Shown here in pieces: positions 11,311 to 22,638 of a stretch of 64,000 nt of DNA. The notes beneath the pieces were generated by a model that saw only the letters and a list, made by a program, of their open reading frames with translations, was not told the DNA's origin and did not search any database. The number at the start of each line of letters is the position of its first letter. The stretch's first letter is position 1. Source of the stretch: Cristatella mucedo. Its lineage: Eukaryota; Bryozoa; Phylactolaemata; Cristatellidae. The translations under genes were made by a program, and so were the position numbers. The DNA lies in assembly GCA_009760855.2 (NCBI GenBank), contig WPIO01000077.1, forward strand, positions 1,645,001 through 1,709,000, given 5' to 3'.

Positions 11311-14300
11311 TGTCAATTTGACATCGGAACAGTGCACTCTGACCTCCGAGAAGGGACCTAAAAGCCACTGGAGCGAAGTCGCAATTATGCTTAAATGAAG
11401 TGATAAGTGCACAAGAAGGACTTGTCGAGAAGAACAAGATCGATTTTTATCAAAAAGCTGCCAAGAGGTCCAGGAGAAGTAGCTGCGATATTCTATATAC
11501 TGGTAAGCATTCCCGAGGTCGCCATGAACTCGCAGACAGATAATGCGGAGACGCCTAAAGGTCGCCTCGGCGAAAATCTGCTGGTAGCCTGCTTCCGAGC
11601 TGAGACCTGACTAGGGCAGACGCAAACCTCGGTAGGGAAGGCACGATTCGAACTCCGATCGGATATCGAGCTGCAGCCGCCATTATTTTCCGAACTCGTT
11701 CTGCTGCAGTTGACTCGCTTCGCTGGCTACCATGCAAAGTTTCCGCTTGGTATGATACCAAAAAGTGAGGCATGTTCTAGTCCTAGTGAATAGAGGCCCT
11801 TTTTAAAGGATTCTCGTCAAGATGCGCCAAGCTCTGTATGCTGTCGGCCCAGTAATAAACTTTTCTGGGCTACGTACATCAGCGGAGCAAGTCCTTTCCA
11901 CGTGCAAGTCGCTTGTTTTCATCGCTATGCTACACAATGCTTGATACTGATAACAGTGTTTATGTACTCGCTATCTTCCTAAGTAATTGTTATCATTTTT
12001 AGAAGGCGTGGTTTCTTACGCGAAGTCTTCAGATGGTAATGCTTTGCCAATTTCTAAAGGTTTTGTATTCGCTTCCTTAGTGGTTGTTCAAGTGTGTGGG
12101 TTATGGTTTGAATTAATAATGCTGTATGTCACACGCCTTGCGACTTGCGGTTGGTAAGCCTACTATAGGTCAATGAAAAATTCCTGGCTACTAATCTGGG
12201 CTGAAAAACGGTCAACGATTTTATCAACGAATTGCGTTTACACAAAATTTCAATTTTATTGGTCAAACGCAATTGTTTTTGCTGGCACGCTTTCCGGATG
12301 CGAGAATCCGAAAAATGACCTTGTGGCACCGAGAACGAATTGGAGAATGGCACCGAATCTGCATCTTTTTTTTACGGCCGAGTAGCTACTATTACATACG
12401 TACACTTACATGCAACTTGGCATACGTATGAGTACGAATAGTAAGCTTAGCCCTGGGTCTTAACCCAGTGACAAGGTGCTTTCTCTTCACGACCCAGGTC
12501 GTGGGCTCTAGTCCTGCAGCGGGTAATTCTCTATTGCCCTCTGAGTGGGCGATCGCCATTAAGGCTCTTCTACCGCTATATACAAGAGACTGTGTGATCA
12601 GCTAACCTTTTTTTTATCCATTTGCCAACAAAAGCCGTTCGTCTTTGCTGAATGAATAAGTTCTTAGGTGCAGGGGAGCCTTATGCTAGGGTCTTGCAGC
12701 GAAGGAGTACGGAAAAAATTATTCGAAGCCACAAGCACCCTTGGTAATTCTCTCATTAGCTCATGTTTACGAGCTGAGAATTCCTGCGAAGGAAAAGCGA
12801 GGCGCCTCGAGGGGCTCGCGCGCGAGAAATGCCGTTCTCGCTAGCGAAGCCGTGAGCCGCTCACTAAACGAAACTGTGCTCCGAGCTTGTGCGATATTTG
12901 AACTTGTCACGGTTGCTTGAATTTAATCGCTAAATTTAACTGGCCGCTGTAAAAGCGTTTAGCGCTCTTAGAACGAAAGTCTTTCTCACAAACCCCTGAA
13001 CACAGGTGCCGGTACTTACAGATGGGTTGTCGACGTGAGGCACGTCTATCTAGAAGTAGGCGATGCATGTTGAGCGATAGCACACAAATGGGAACAGTAA
13101 AATCGACCGGGTAAAGTGAGCCGAAGCGAACGGCCAACGGGTGAGGCCGTGAGTGCACCTCGAGTGGTATTCTGCAGTGTCACGGCGGCCTCGTCGATCA
13201 CGAAATCTCGACACGACAGCATACGCGCCCTCATTCAGCTGAGGACCCCCGAGAAGCTCCTCTCTAATACATGTCACTTTAATTCGTAGTGCGTAAGGGA
13301 GTAGTGACCTGAGTGGGGAGCAGTGGACTTATCGAAGCCACTCAGGGGGTGGGCGTCTAATGAGAACACAGTAAAAGCTCTTGTAACATTTTTGATCCAT
13401 TGAGCTTAAGCTAAACGGGATATTTTTATTTCACGGTTTTCAGCTCAGAATCAGGTCGATTTGAATTTTTTCGTGCATCACTCGATGAAACGGCATCACT
13501 GTTTTTACTGACGTATTGAAATTTCACGAGAGTCACACAGAAAAATGATGGCACCATCCTAGCTTGAAAGCTACTGTAGAATTCGCTTAGCCAGTCTACC
13601 TACGAACCAAGTGCAGATATAAGCTTTTACATAAGACCAGCCATGCGTTATCAGACCGCTTTAATTTAAAAATGAATTATGAAAGTACAATGTGGTTATC
13701 AATATTAGTCAGAGACGTAAAGTACTTAATGCAATCCAATAGCGTTACCATCGACCGTAGAACAATCGTGAAGGAGAGTGAGTCTACTAATATAGTATGC
13801 ACAGCTACACAGTAAATTAACGCCAAATTCAATCGGTGGAGTCATGCTTATAGAGCTACGATCAGGAAGACAGCATCACCTACTGGCATGCATCTCACAC
13901 TTTCGGTTGGCAGATCCCAACTTTTTTTCTTCGCACTGCTGGTTCGAAACAGACAAACCTTGTTTCCTGCACGTGGCTTAATGTACATGCACCACCTTTG
14001 CAGCATCTGCTGCATCCGAAGACTGCTGCATTAACAATGCGACCGCCAAAAGAAACCGTAGCCAGCTTGCTCTTCAAGCCGGCATGTCCTTGACACGCAC
14101 GCACACACGCACGCAAGCACACACACACCACGGACAAATGCCAAGCCTGCGCGTCTAACGTTCCCCCGTTCTGCAGAAGTGGTTTTCCAGGCTCTCGGTA
14201 GCTTCGAGGTGCTGAATGACCTACACAATCTGGTATCGTACGTGGCGATAGAAGCCTACATTTACACTAGACAGGGGACACTAGCCTGACTAGTCTTTGC

Positions 14301-14490
14301 CGTATGCAGCCGAAAGAGTGATAAGCATAACGTGGCCTGGTTTTCCAAGACGCCGATAGATTGGTGGATATTTGTGCAGTTGTTCAGATTGTGGATTGCT
14401 GCTTTGCTCGATTCTGGAGTTTCGCAGAATTCGGATAGCTGTCACAGTGGTTCAAATAGTGCAGCAGGTGGCAGCAGTTGTTAAGGTTGC
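11311..14490. other. Intergenic; only one SINE-2 and short CA/CG-rich repeats seen
   Basis: Apart from the SINE-2 at 12450 and an irregular (CACG/CA)n run at 14095-14130, nothing is recognisable. It follows the methyltransferase stop. Confidence 0.45.
12450..12612 (+). mobile_element. SINE-2 copy
   Basis: Head CCCAGTGACAAGGTGC, B-box region GTCGTGGGCTCTAGTCCTG, core TAAGGCTCTTCTACCGCTAT, ending AGCTAACC and T8. Confidence 0.82.
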
Positions 14491-14676
14491 TCACTTCCGA
14501 CGCCAGACGGTGGCGTGGGCTATCACGTACTCGTACTTGCGAGCAGTCGTTTTGAGGAGGAATGGCATATTGAGCGATTCAATGAGATCGAAGTCGGGCA
14601 GCAGGATGCTAACGATCCTATCGTACATCAGCTGCACTTCCCCGTTCGACTTCGTGAAGCCTCCGAGCCACTTATT
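14491..14676 (-). CDS. Methyltransferase exon 4 (last)
   Basis: It encodes residues 225-285, from NKWLGGF to the TGA stop. The acceptor is CTGTTCCAG. I see no clear AATAAA within about 150 bases downstream. Confidence 0.86.
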   Translation of the reverse strand, partial: NKWLGGFTKSNGEVQLMYDRIVSILLPDFDLIESLNMPFLLKTTARKYEYVIAHATVWRRK

Positions 14677-16451
14677 CTGGAACAGCGCAGCAGGGAGGTT
14701 GCTCATTCCGGCGATAAGCAGTGACATAAGAGTGACGAGCCAGCATAATAACATAGTAACAATAAGCACCTCGTGCTCCGGAAGCGTGCCACACAGTCAT
14801 CCCTGCAGGGGGCACGGCGGCTCACCTTAGGGGTGAACTCTTCCTTTATTGTGTACGGCGATGTTAAGACCAAGATACCTCCGCGGGCCACGATAGAAGG
14901 CAATCGGTTGAGGAATTTCGTGGCATCCACGAGACGACAGAGGAGGTTGGCTGCCAGCACACAGCCAAACGTGCCAATGCTTTGCCGAAGGTGGCAAGCA
15001 TCGCCCCACTCAAAGGAAGCTCGCCTTCGGTTCTGTATAAAAAAAAGCGTCGAGGTGACTGCTCGTCAAGCCACAGCACACAAGTAGGTATTCATTTGCT
15101 GGGCCTTGACAACCCAGTAAGTAAGGTGCTCGCTCTTTACGACCAAGGTCGTGGGTTCGAATCCTGCAGTAGGCCACTCTTTATTGCCAACTGAAAACGG
15201 CAGTGATTGGCCGTTTAGGCCCTTCTCCTGCTATACATTTTTATCACTCGTAGGGCAGCCACGTTGCAGTTTGACGAGCGAACGAGACACTCGTGCATTC
15301 GGTGTCAGAGCAAAGTTGAGTGTCGAGGTGGGGGGGGGGGTCCCATGATTTACAGCGATCCACAGCAAATAGATTGAAGCCCAAATTAAAAACGCACTGT
15401 TTCCTAATTTCATGGCATTCAGCTCATGCATTCTCGAGCTACAGCACGGTCAAATTCTGGCCTCGGTTCGGTCACTGTATCGCAGTGCAGTACCGAGACC
15501 AGGCCCGAACCGTTCGATGCAGCAACTCGAGAAGACAGATTCGGAATGCCATGAGATTGGCAAGAGAAACTGACAACAATTTACTGTGTACAATGCAATC
15601 GCTATTTTTTAAGGCTTCCGAGCTGTTTATTTGAGGCAAGACGAAGTAATTCAACGTCGAGTACGAACTTTCGTTCAATACTGAAATGATGTCTCGTCTT
15701 GTGCACAACCTTGACCCATGCACAGCCGATCAAAGAACAGCAGTGACACCCCAAGTCTTGCCCACGGCTGACATCTTTCAGGGGTGGGCTGTAGCTCACT
15801 CGGATAAATGTATGCAGAGGCCATTACATTAAAGTAAGAATCGCTTTAGCCTCCAGCAAATAGGCACAGGAAATATGAATGATTCAGAGTGATATCGGAA
15901 GGAACGGGTCCAGTAAGAAGGTGCATTGCCACGTTTTCCTTAGTATGCCACCAGGCTACCTAGTGTGAGATCCTTTGAAAATTCCTCCCAGTAAGCAGAA
16001 TGCCTCATACACCATATGGAAATATATTTATCCCACACGAAGTAGTGACGTGTTTGTGTGTACGCACCCTACGAACGGTGGAGTGACTATCACAGAGCTT
16101 GGGGCAAGGTTACACAATTTCATATTGCATACAGACAAGTAAGACATACGACCTTACTTCCAGAACTTACTGCAGAAGGGCTGACAACAGCCGTAGCAGG
16201 AATGCCTACTTCACCCTCTCGCGGAATTTCGTAGTCAATCTGGCCGGCCTTCTTCAGTACATCGCAAGCTTCAACAAAGGCGTGGCTGTAATCTATGCCC
16301 AAGACGTCACGAAAATGAAGAGTGAGCTCAAATGCTGCACCACCCACACCGCAGCCGACGTCAAGCGCCCTGCTGGGAATGTCGGCCTACAATCAACGCA
16401 AGGGATAGTATAAAAACCGGCTGTGATAATATACAAACCAGCTACACTCGA

Positions 16452-16540
<89 letters not shown>

Positions 16541-19500
16541 CAGAACTACTACTCTCACTAGAAAAATGCACTCGAAACATGTCGGAGCTAAGGCTTTTCA
16601 CGATTGCCAAGCCTTCACTTCCGAGCTGTGCTTGAACAACCAAGCTGCATTTCTTCAGGCATAAAGTGCATGGTCTAACCGTTGGTGGTGAACACAAATA
16701 TATCTGGATTGAAAATAATTCTTCAATGGGCTCTATGCACGAGCACTATTAACAGTGCCGGCTGTTTATGAAGTAGGACACGAGAATAGCTGGTCATGTT
16801 CTTAATCTACAGCCTGCTTTCAATTCATTTACTGTTCTGCTTCTTCGATGCATAGATCTCCTGCTGCCATGCATAACTAGCATCACTAATATGTCATTAG
16901 CCTCAGGTCATGTCCCAGCACGTTTCAAAAAGGCTGTGGTCAGACCACTACTCAAGAAGGCAACATTAGACCAAGAGAACTTGAGCAACTTCCGCCAAGC
17001 CTCTCTTCTACCGTTTCTATAAAAACACTGAAGAGAGTCGTGGCACACCAGCTGAACTCATGTATTGAAACTTCAAACCTTGCTAGACTAAGTTCCAGTC
17101 TGGTTTAAGAGCTAATCACTCCACAACGTCAGACTCGCTTCGGGTGCACAACGACGTACTTATGAATGCAGGCTTAGGCCAAGTCTCCCTGTTTGTTCTG
17201 CTTGATCTTTCGGCAGCTTTTGATACTATCAATCACCAAGTCCTTCTCGAGTGCCTTTCATCTCGCCTGGGCATCATTGGTACAGCACTGCAGTGGTCCA
17301 AGTCCTATCTCAGTGGACGACTTCAGAGAATTGATGTGAACGGACAAAGATAATTTGAGGAACCACTGAAGTGTGGGGTATATCAGGGGTCTGAGCTTGG
17401 TCCGGGTCTTTTCATGGTTTATACTCTCCCTCTTGCCGATGTGATTGCCCGGCACAATCTAGGCTTTCCCTTCTATGCGGATGACACTCAGTTGTACCTC
17501 TGCTTTGATACCTCCCAGCCATCCAACACGTCGAATTCTCTAAACTCCCTTGTATGTATTGATGACATCTGCCCAGTGATGGGAGCAAACGTTTTTAAAT
17601 TGAATGATGATAAAAACCAACTTACTCGTTCTGGGCAAACCAAGTGTGATTCAGAAATGGGAAAGTCTAACGCTCAAAATCGGCTCTGCTAGAATATCTC
17701 CTCTGGAATCTGCACGAAATCTAGGTATCATGTTCCGAAGGTTACCTTTCATTAGGTGACCACATCAGTTCCACAGAAAAGTCTGCCTACATTCAGCTAC
17801 ATAATATTGCTAAAATTCGGGCTTATTTAGGCAAGGATACCACATCTAAATTGGTCCATGCATTTGTGACATCCCGTCTCGACTTCTGTAACTCACTGCT
17901 TGCCGGTTTACCGGCCTGTGCAATCCGTTGCTTATAGCTGGTGCAAAGCTCGGCAGCTAGTCTGTCGTGAGTGACGAAGTTGCCACATCACACCAACCTG
18001 CACTGGGTCCCAGTCAAGCAATGCATCGACTTTAAGGTTCTGTCATTCACTTTGCACCAGCTGCACGACCTCGCAGCCTGCAGCAACATCGCTGCACAGC
18101 AGCCTTGGCGCCTCCCCAGGGTAGCAGAAGCAGCACACAGAGTCATGCTGCGACTCACGACACATGCTCTTTCCACATGATCTAGCCTTCCTAACAAATA
18201 TTTTTGTGTATGTGCATCTGCAATGTAGAATGTCGTTAGCTGGGAATTGGATCATTTTTCGCGTAAGATAAGGCTGCTAGCCAAATATAACGACAGTCGT
18301 TGAGTCCTTCGTCGAGCAGTATCAACTCTGGTTCCGGCTTCCCAATGCAGGTCCAATAGTTTCGTTTCGAAGACCTACGACCCACCGACCAGCCGACCGT
18401 TGCTCCAAGCGACCGACTCCAGTCAGACCCGTGCCTCATGCATTGGCCATGTCATAAGTCATGCAATAGTCTAATCTCGTTCGGACATAATACATTGCAC
18501 TACTCATAACTTTTCACAAGAGGCTCAGTTCCAATTCAGCAGCAAAGCTCATAGCCCGTAATCGAGGTTCATCTGTGAAGCTTGTGGATTGTAATAGCTG
18601 GCATTGCAAAGGCTAAAGCCTGGTTTAGACGGCTAGTCTTGCTTCCTACCTCCTTCCTACCAACTCGAGTACTAGTTGGGTCTTCCGGTTTGTAGGAGGT
18701 TTAGTCGGCAGTCTCGCTTCAAGTCTGGGTCCCTAGTCGCTCCACCTACTGAGCGTTCATGGGATAGCTACCGAATTTCTCTACGGCCAGGTTTCGCTAA
18801 CGTAATTACCGGCAGAATGAAACATGACCACCATAATAATTATCACTCGCGGCCTAAAAATCTTATTCTTGAACTCTGAGTGTCCCATAAACAGAGACTC
18901 GACACGAACGCATCGATAATTTCGCAGGTCTAGTCATCAGCCATTCCCAGCTAAGCAAGGGAGTAGGCGTGGTCTGAATGGCGTCTACGGTTGGTCACTT
19001 GCAAAGTCGTGGCTGAAAAAGTATAGCCGGTTTAGGCTGTTGAGTCTTCGCCAAGTCCTCCCCAAGTCTGGACCTCCATCACTATATTGGTGACGTATAC
19101 CCCGAAGACTCGGGTTGGTAGGAGGCAAGACTCGCCGTCTAAACAAGGCTTTAGATACAGCTCCCTTCACTGGAAGGCGTCTGTATCTAGGAGACAGCAG
19201 CTCAATGGTGCATTAGCGCATCGACAACATTGCAACAAACGCGAGCGTAAGGCTAAGGCGCCAGCCGGACTTTAATTATACGAACGCAGCCCACGACGGC
19301 TGCAACTGCGTTTTCTTTAGACAAAGAGCGACAGTCTACCGCGAAACGAAATGGAGTCGCTACAGCTGCGAGGCGGCGACCGGTGAGCGATGCCGTAGAA
19401 CGTAGAATGACAACTATCGCAAGATATCTGCATAAAAACTTGCACCGCAGCAAGGGATAAACTTATGCAGGCGACGAAGGAGACGCGATCGCTACGTCCA

Positions 19501-19858
19501 TGGGGTTAGAGCCACGCCGCGAGCTCAAAGCGCCGGGTGCTTGGCACCGGTTATATAACGACCGCCGCCGCCGCCGCGCGAGAGCATTCCGCACCGAACG
19601 CTTACTTACGGCCGGCTTAAAGTGTTTAGCACATAATTCCGCGCATCTTTTCGCAAAGTCAAGAGCTTCGCGCGGGCCCGTTTCCCAAGGCAGGATCTCC
19701 TCGGCGGTGCCGTAGTGAAACAAAAGGTACTCGTTAAGGAGTGCTCGCGTCTCGTAAATGTTGGCCGCTCTTCGGTGTCTCCTGAAATACGACCAGACGA
19801 AATACAAGCCGGCGCACGACGCCGCGAGCGCCGGATAGAGGACCGCACGTAGCTTCAT
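14491..19858 (-). CDS. Membrane-anchored OvoA C-terminal-like methyltransferase, complete gene, four exons
   Basis: Exons 19858-19610, 16386-16171, 15032-14826 and 14676-14491 join in phase 0 at GT-AG introns to give 285 residues. Residues 5-25 are hydrophobic and followed by RRHRR, so the protein probably starts with a signal anchor. The family start YETRALLNEYLLFHYG follows. The class I SAM-binding motif ALDVGCGVGG is at residues 90-99, the acidic GIDYS residue is D115, GDACHL is near 166, LTSPYT is at 211-216 and KWLGGF at 226-231; the end is ATVWRRK. These blocks match the methyltransferase domain of OvoA (the putative 4-mercaptohistidine N1-methyltransferase family). The sulfoxide synthase half of OvoA is absent. 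The start is the ATG at 19858; an in-frame open stretch upstream lacks an ATG. The substrate is unknown; N-methylation of a thiolhistidine-like molecule is inference only. Confidence 0.85.
14826..15032 (-). CDS. Methyltransferase exon 3
   Basis: It encodes residues 156-224, including GDACHL, VLAANLLCRL and GGILVLTSPYT. The acceptor is a T-rich run ending ATACAG and the donor is AAG|GTGAG. Confidence 0.86.
15103..15245 (+). mobile_element. SINE-2 copy in methyltransferase intron 2
   Basis: Head CCCAGTAAGTAAGGTGCTCG, B box GTGGGTTCGAATCCTGC, core TTATTGCC and TTAGGCCCTTCTCCTGCTAT. It lies about 70 bases upstream (in transcript sense) of exon 3, antisense to the gene. Confidence 0.85.
16171..16386 (-). 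CDS. Methyltransferase exon 2 (SAM-binding motif)
   Basis: It encodes residues 84-155 with the glycine-rich motif DVGCGVGG. The acceptor ends in TTGTAG and the donor is GCA|GTAAGT. Both ends are phase 0, so it joins exons 1 and 3 in frame. Confidence 0.87.
16457..16537. repeat. (CA)n microsatellite in methyltransferase intron 1
   Basis: About 80 bases of pure CA, roughly 70 bases from the exon 2 acceptor. Open frames across it are artefacts. Confidence 0.97.
16880..18055 (+). mobile_element. Older L2-like LINE with reverse transcriptase core, no 3' end
   Basis: This copy reaches furthest upstream. It reads SGHVPARFKKAVVRPLLKKA, then motif A in FVLLDLSAAFDTINHQVLL, SYLSGRLQR, motif B in GVYQGSELGPGLF, and motif C in FYADDTQLYLCF, with several stops and frameshifts. 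It ends abruptly near 18055, before the last 130 codons. It lies antisense in methyltransferase intron 1. Confidence 0.85.
18615..19153. mobile_element. MITE-like element with long terminal inverted repeats
   Basis: TAAAGCCTGGTTTAGACGGC at 18615 matches the complement of the sequence ending at 19153 over about 50 bases with few differences. A third, diverged copy (AGCCGGTTTAGGCTGTTGAG) lies inside near 19023. The 539-bp interior codes for nothing. It sits in methyltransferase intron 1. Confidence 0.65.
19610..19858 (-). CDS. Methyltransferase exon 1
   Basis: It encodes residues 1-83: the membrane anchor, then NIYETRALLNEYLLFHYG and RCAELCAKHFKPA. The donor GTAAGT follows directly (phase 0). 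Confidence 0.85.
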
Positions 19859-20014
19859 AGTCGGTCGAAAGGCTGAAGGTGACCCACGGGACGACCGTGA
19901 CCCCCTCGAACAACTGCTCGCTGGGCTCAGGTACGGCTGCGGCACGCCGCTAAGTGCCAAGCTAAGTATAAAGCGGATGCCATTGCTCGTGTAATCATAA
20001 TAATAGTAAAAAAT

Positions 20015-20090
20015 AATAATTTTTTTTTATAGAAACCCAAGAGGACTGAATCTCTGTAGAGGCACTTAACTCAGGCTGCAGAGGGAACGT
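20015..20090 (-). mobile_element. L2-type tail fragment
   Basis: The minus strand has TAAGTGCCTCTACAGAGATT and CAGTCCTCTTGGGTTTCTAT, a decayed tail. Confidence 0.5.
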
Positions 20091-20295
20091 GCTGGTTAGT
20101 GTTGAAACGGCGGCGCCAGCTAAACCAGCCGGATACTGCTGTGGCTAAAAATATAACTAGTCATGTGTCATCATCCATCAATGAAAACGCGGGCCAACAA
20201 AACCGCCGGACTGTCCTGCTGAGGCGTTGCAAAGCTGGTGCGGTCGCAACTTTTACAAACATGGCGTATCGGCTTCTGAATTAGTCCACTGCCAT

Positions 20296-20608
20296 CAATA
20301 ATAGTAATAATAATAATAATAGTAATAATACACTTGATACAGCACCCCCGAGAGTAATAATACACTTGATCCCCCGAGATGTCAATCTCTTTCTTGGCAC
20401 TTTACATTTGCTGCAAAGTAAACACGATTTAATGGAGAGTGGAAATATCAAGCTTAATAAAAAAAACGAATAACATGGTTAGGGGTGACGTGCACAGGGT
20501 CAGCAAGTAAGTGTGGATAGTGGCAGCATGCAACAGTGTTAGCACGCTTATAAGTACATAAAGAACGAATCACACCACTAAATGCTGTCATAAATAAGTG
20601 CGTTTTTA
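20296..20608 (-). mobile_element. L2-like LINE 3' UTR copy
   Basis: The minus strand carries the end of the ORF, both 38-bp UTR units, the tail and ATT repeats. The tail itself is partly duplicated (CACTTGAT twice). Confidence 0.8.
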
Positions 20609-20670
20609 TTTACAGTGCGCGTAACAGACTCTTTGCAGACTAGTGATAGATTTCGGTGATGCCAGCACAG

Positions 20671-20705
20671 CCTAAAGCACAGCCTAAAGAACAGCCTAAA
20701 GCAGG
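20671..20705. repeat. 12-bp tandem repeat, three units
   Basis: ACAGCCTAAAGC is repeated three times with one change. Confidence 0.85.
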
Positions 20706-20934
20706 TCGCAGAAGCCGCTCCGACGCAGGCACGGAGACGGTAGCTATGGTGGAGTAGCTATGGCAGGTAGCTGAGCGAGAGAGAGAACTCAAGAACATCA
20801 GTACGAAATATAGATTTTAGTCGATTGCCCTTGAGTGGCACTGGGCGACAAAGAGCCGATTGGAGACTGAGCATGAAAATTGACCCCAGAGAAGGAAGGA
20901 CCAAAGGTCAACTGGAACAGGAGCCGCGTGAGAT

Positions 20935-21070
20935 GTATGTATGTATGTATCTCCGGCAGTAACTCCACAAAGTCATAAAGACCACGTGGGTGTTACGCAG
21001 GAGAGTTTTGTATAGCGCACTCACAGCCTAAGCGGCTTTCGGTACGCATACCTCGCGGCTGATACGACTG
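20935..21070 (-). mobile_element. LINE-B 3' end
   Basis: On the minus strand: GCTTAGGCTGTGAGTGCGCT, ATACAAAACTCTCCTGCGTA, and a (ACAT)n tail. The same sequence recurs at 35640, 37590 and 45220. Confidence 0.75.
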
Positions 21071-21074
21071 CTTT

Positions 21075-22600
21075 ATGATGGGGTCGAAGGTTCCCCTGTC
21101 CCTTGGCAAAAAGGTCACACACTTGGGACATCTGCCTGGCCGAGGCATCGACTTCACTCTCTATATCTCGAGAAACAGGGGCCCCATCCCTTCCGGTTGG
21201 GCATGGGCGGCCTTGGTCGCCGGCGTTCACGGTGGAAGCAGCCCTGCGACTCCATCTACGACAAACGGAAATCTCTGCAAACGTGCCCTCTTCTACCCAT
21301 TTCATTGCAGTGCTTCGTCGCACACCGGTATTACATTTAGAGCAAAGGTCAGCTGATTCTACTGGGGGCCTAGGTCCATTAGACTACAAGAGATGTGGAG
21401 AACAACGAAGCCACACTCTCCAAAGCGGGAGGACTCTGTCGGACCGGAGCAATCGTCAAGGTGGGGCAGCTGCACCACAAGTACAAAGCACGACGACATT
21501 GGCACGACAATGTCTGCGTACCAAGACCCACTAGCGCAGCACATCTCAGCTCGCCCCGAGGTCTCCAGATTAGGACAGGCTACGGACTAACGTGCAGCGA
21601 GGGAACGCGAAATATACAAGCAATAACAGCCAGCGTGCTTATCTTCGTTCGCAAAGCTACACTGTAAATGAAGCTATTCAAAAGTCACAAGCATGCACCC
21701 TCATTTTCTTTTACCTCACTGTACCAAAGTTCATTATGTTGGGGCGCAGGTCTCATGGGATTGTGTGATTGGTAAATTTTTATTTGTAGATACATTGCTT
21801 CTGGTTTTCTTCCAGGTTACATATGGTTTACAAAATGGTCTTTTCCATTAAGCTGGAAATTTTAGAAGTAGATTCCATTTCCAACATGCTTGTATGTTAT
21901 CAGGTACCCTAAGCGCGTATAGAACTGTTTTCCATACATTCTTGACTTTTACGTTTTTGAAAGGTTAAAAACGTTGTGCTGCTAACGAACAACATGGACC
22001 ACTGAGAAAAATGTAAGTAAATGGGTAAAGCTATGGTAGTTGAACTACTGGTGACCTAATCTGTCCTAAGACTGATATAAAAATACGACGTCCGCTTCTC
22101 CCATATCACTACCTGCGGTCGTATAAGTAAAGCCTCAAGACTTACGTGCCACAGCTAATACTATCAATGCAAAGAAAGGATCTCGAAATCCTCACAATGG
22201 ACCGGTTTTAGAAGTCCGGTTTTAAAAGTTTATTTTACAATAGATTCAAGATTACCGGGATTTGAATAAGACCAGAGATCACAAGATTTTTTAAAGTAAT
22301 TTTTAGCTGCATGTACTAGAAGTGACCATATCGTCGTACCAGTACAGCATTTCTCGTTATTTAGGTCGAATTAGATAATCAGTCAAATCTCAAATGGGTC
22401 TGAACTTAAAATGTAGTTTTGTGAGATCAAAGTTGCTTAATATACTGTACACGATGTTCCTAAAGAGCGTAAACGTGGTCTTATTACATCCACACGGTCC
22501 AAGTTAACATCCTATCGATAAGGAAAGATAGTGATCGATAAGGAAAAGTGATCGATAAGGAAAGATAAAGATTGTTTTTTCCAGTAACTCCTTTGGCCTG
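21075..22600. other. Intergenic; short open frames of unknown meaning
   Basis: Overlapping 100-143 codon frames on both strands at 21021-21667 have no recognisable domain. From 21700 the sequence is A/T-rich and non-coding. GATCGATAAGGAAA is repeated three times at about 22512-22565. Confidence 0.4.
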
Positions 22601-22638
22601 TACGTTTGTAGCTGCGTGCTCGCCTGTCGGCGTTAGTC

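Noticed and set aside
14095-14130. CRISPR-like or regulatory repeat
   Set aside because: It is an irregular CA/CACG microsatellite, and the window is eukaryotic.
12450-15245. Functional tRNA genes at the B-box sites
   Set aside because: The boxes sit in repeated units of about 160 bp with conserved non-tRNA sequence after them, and the arms do not pair as a full cloverleaf; they are SINE heads.
16293-16697. Long frames through CA and GA microsatellites (also near 9000 and 30450)
   Set aside because: They consist of His-Thr or Ser-Leu dipeptide runs forced by the repeat and have no flanking coding signal.
19858-19960. Upstream start of the methyltransferase at 19960
   Set aside because: The codon there is TTG and the extra residues are low-complexity; the ATG at 19858 directly precedes the membrane anchor.
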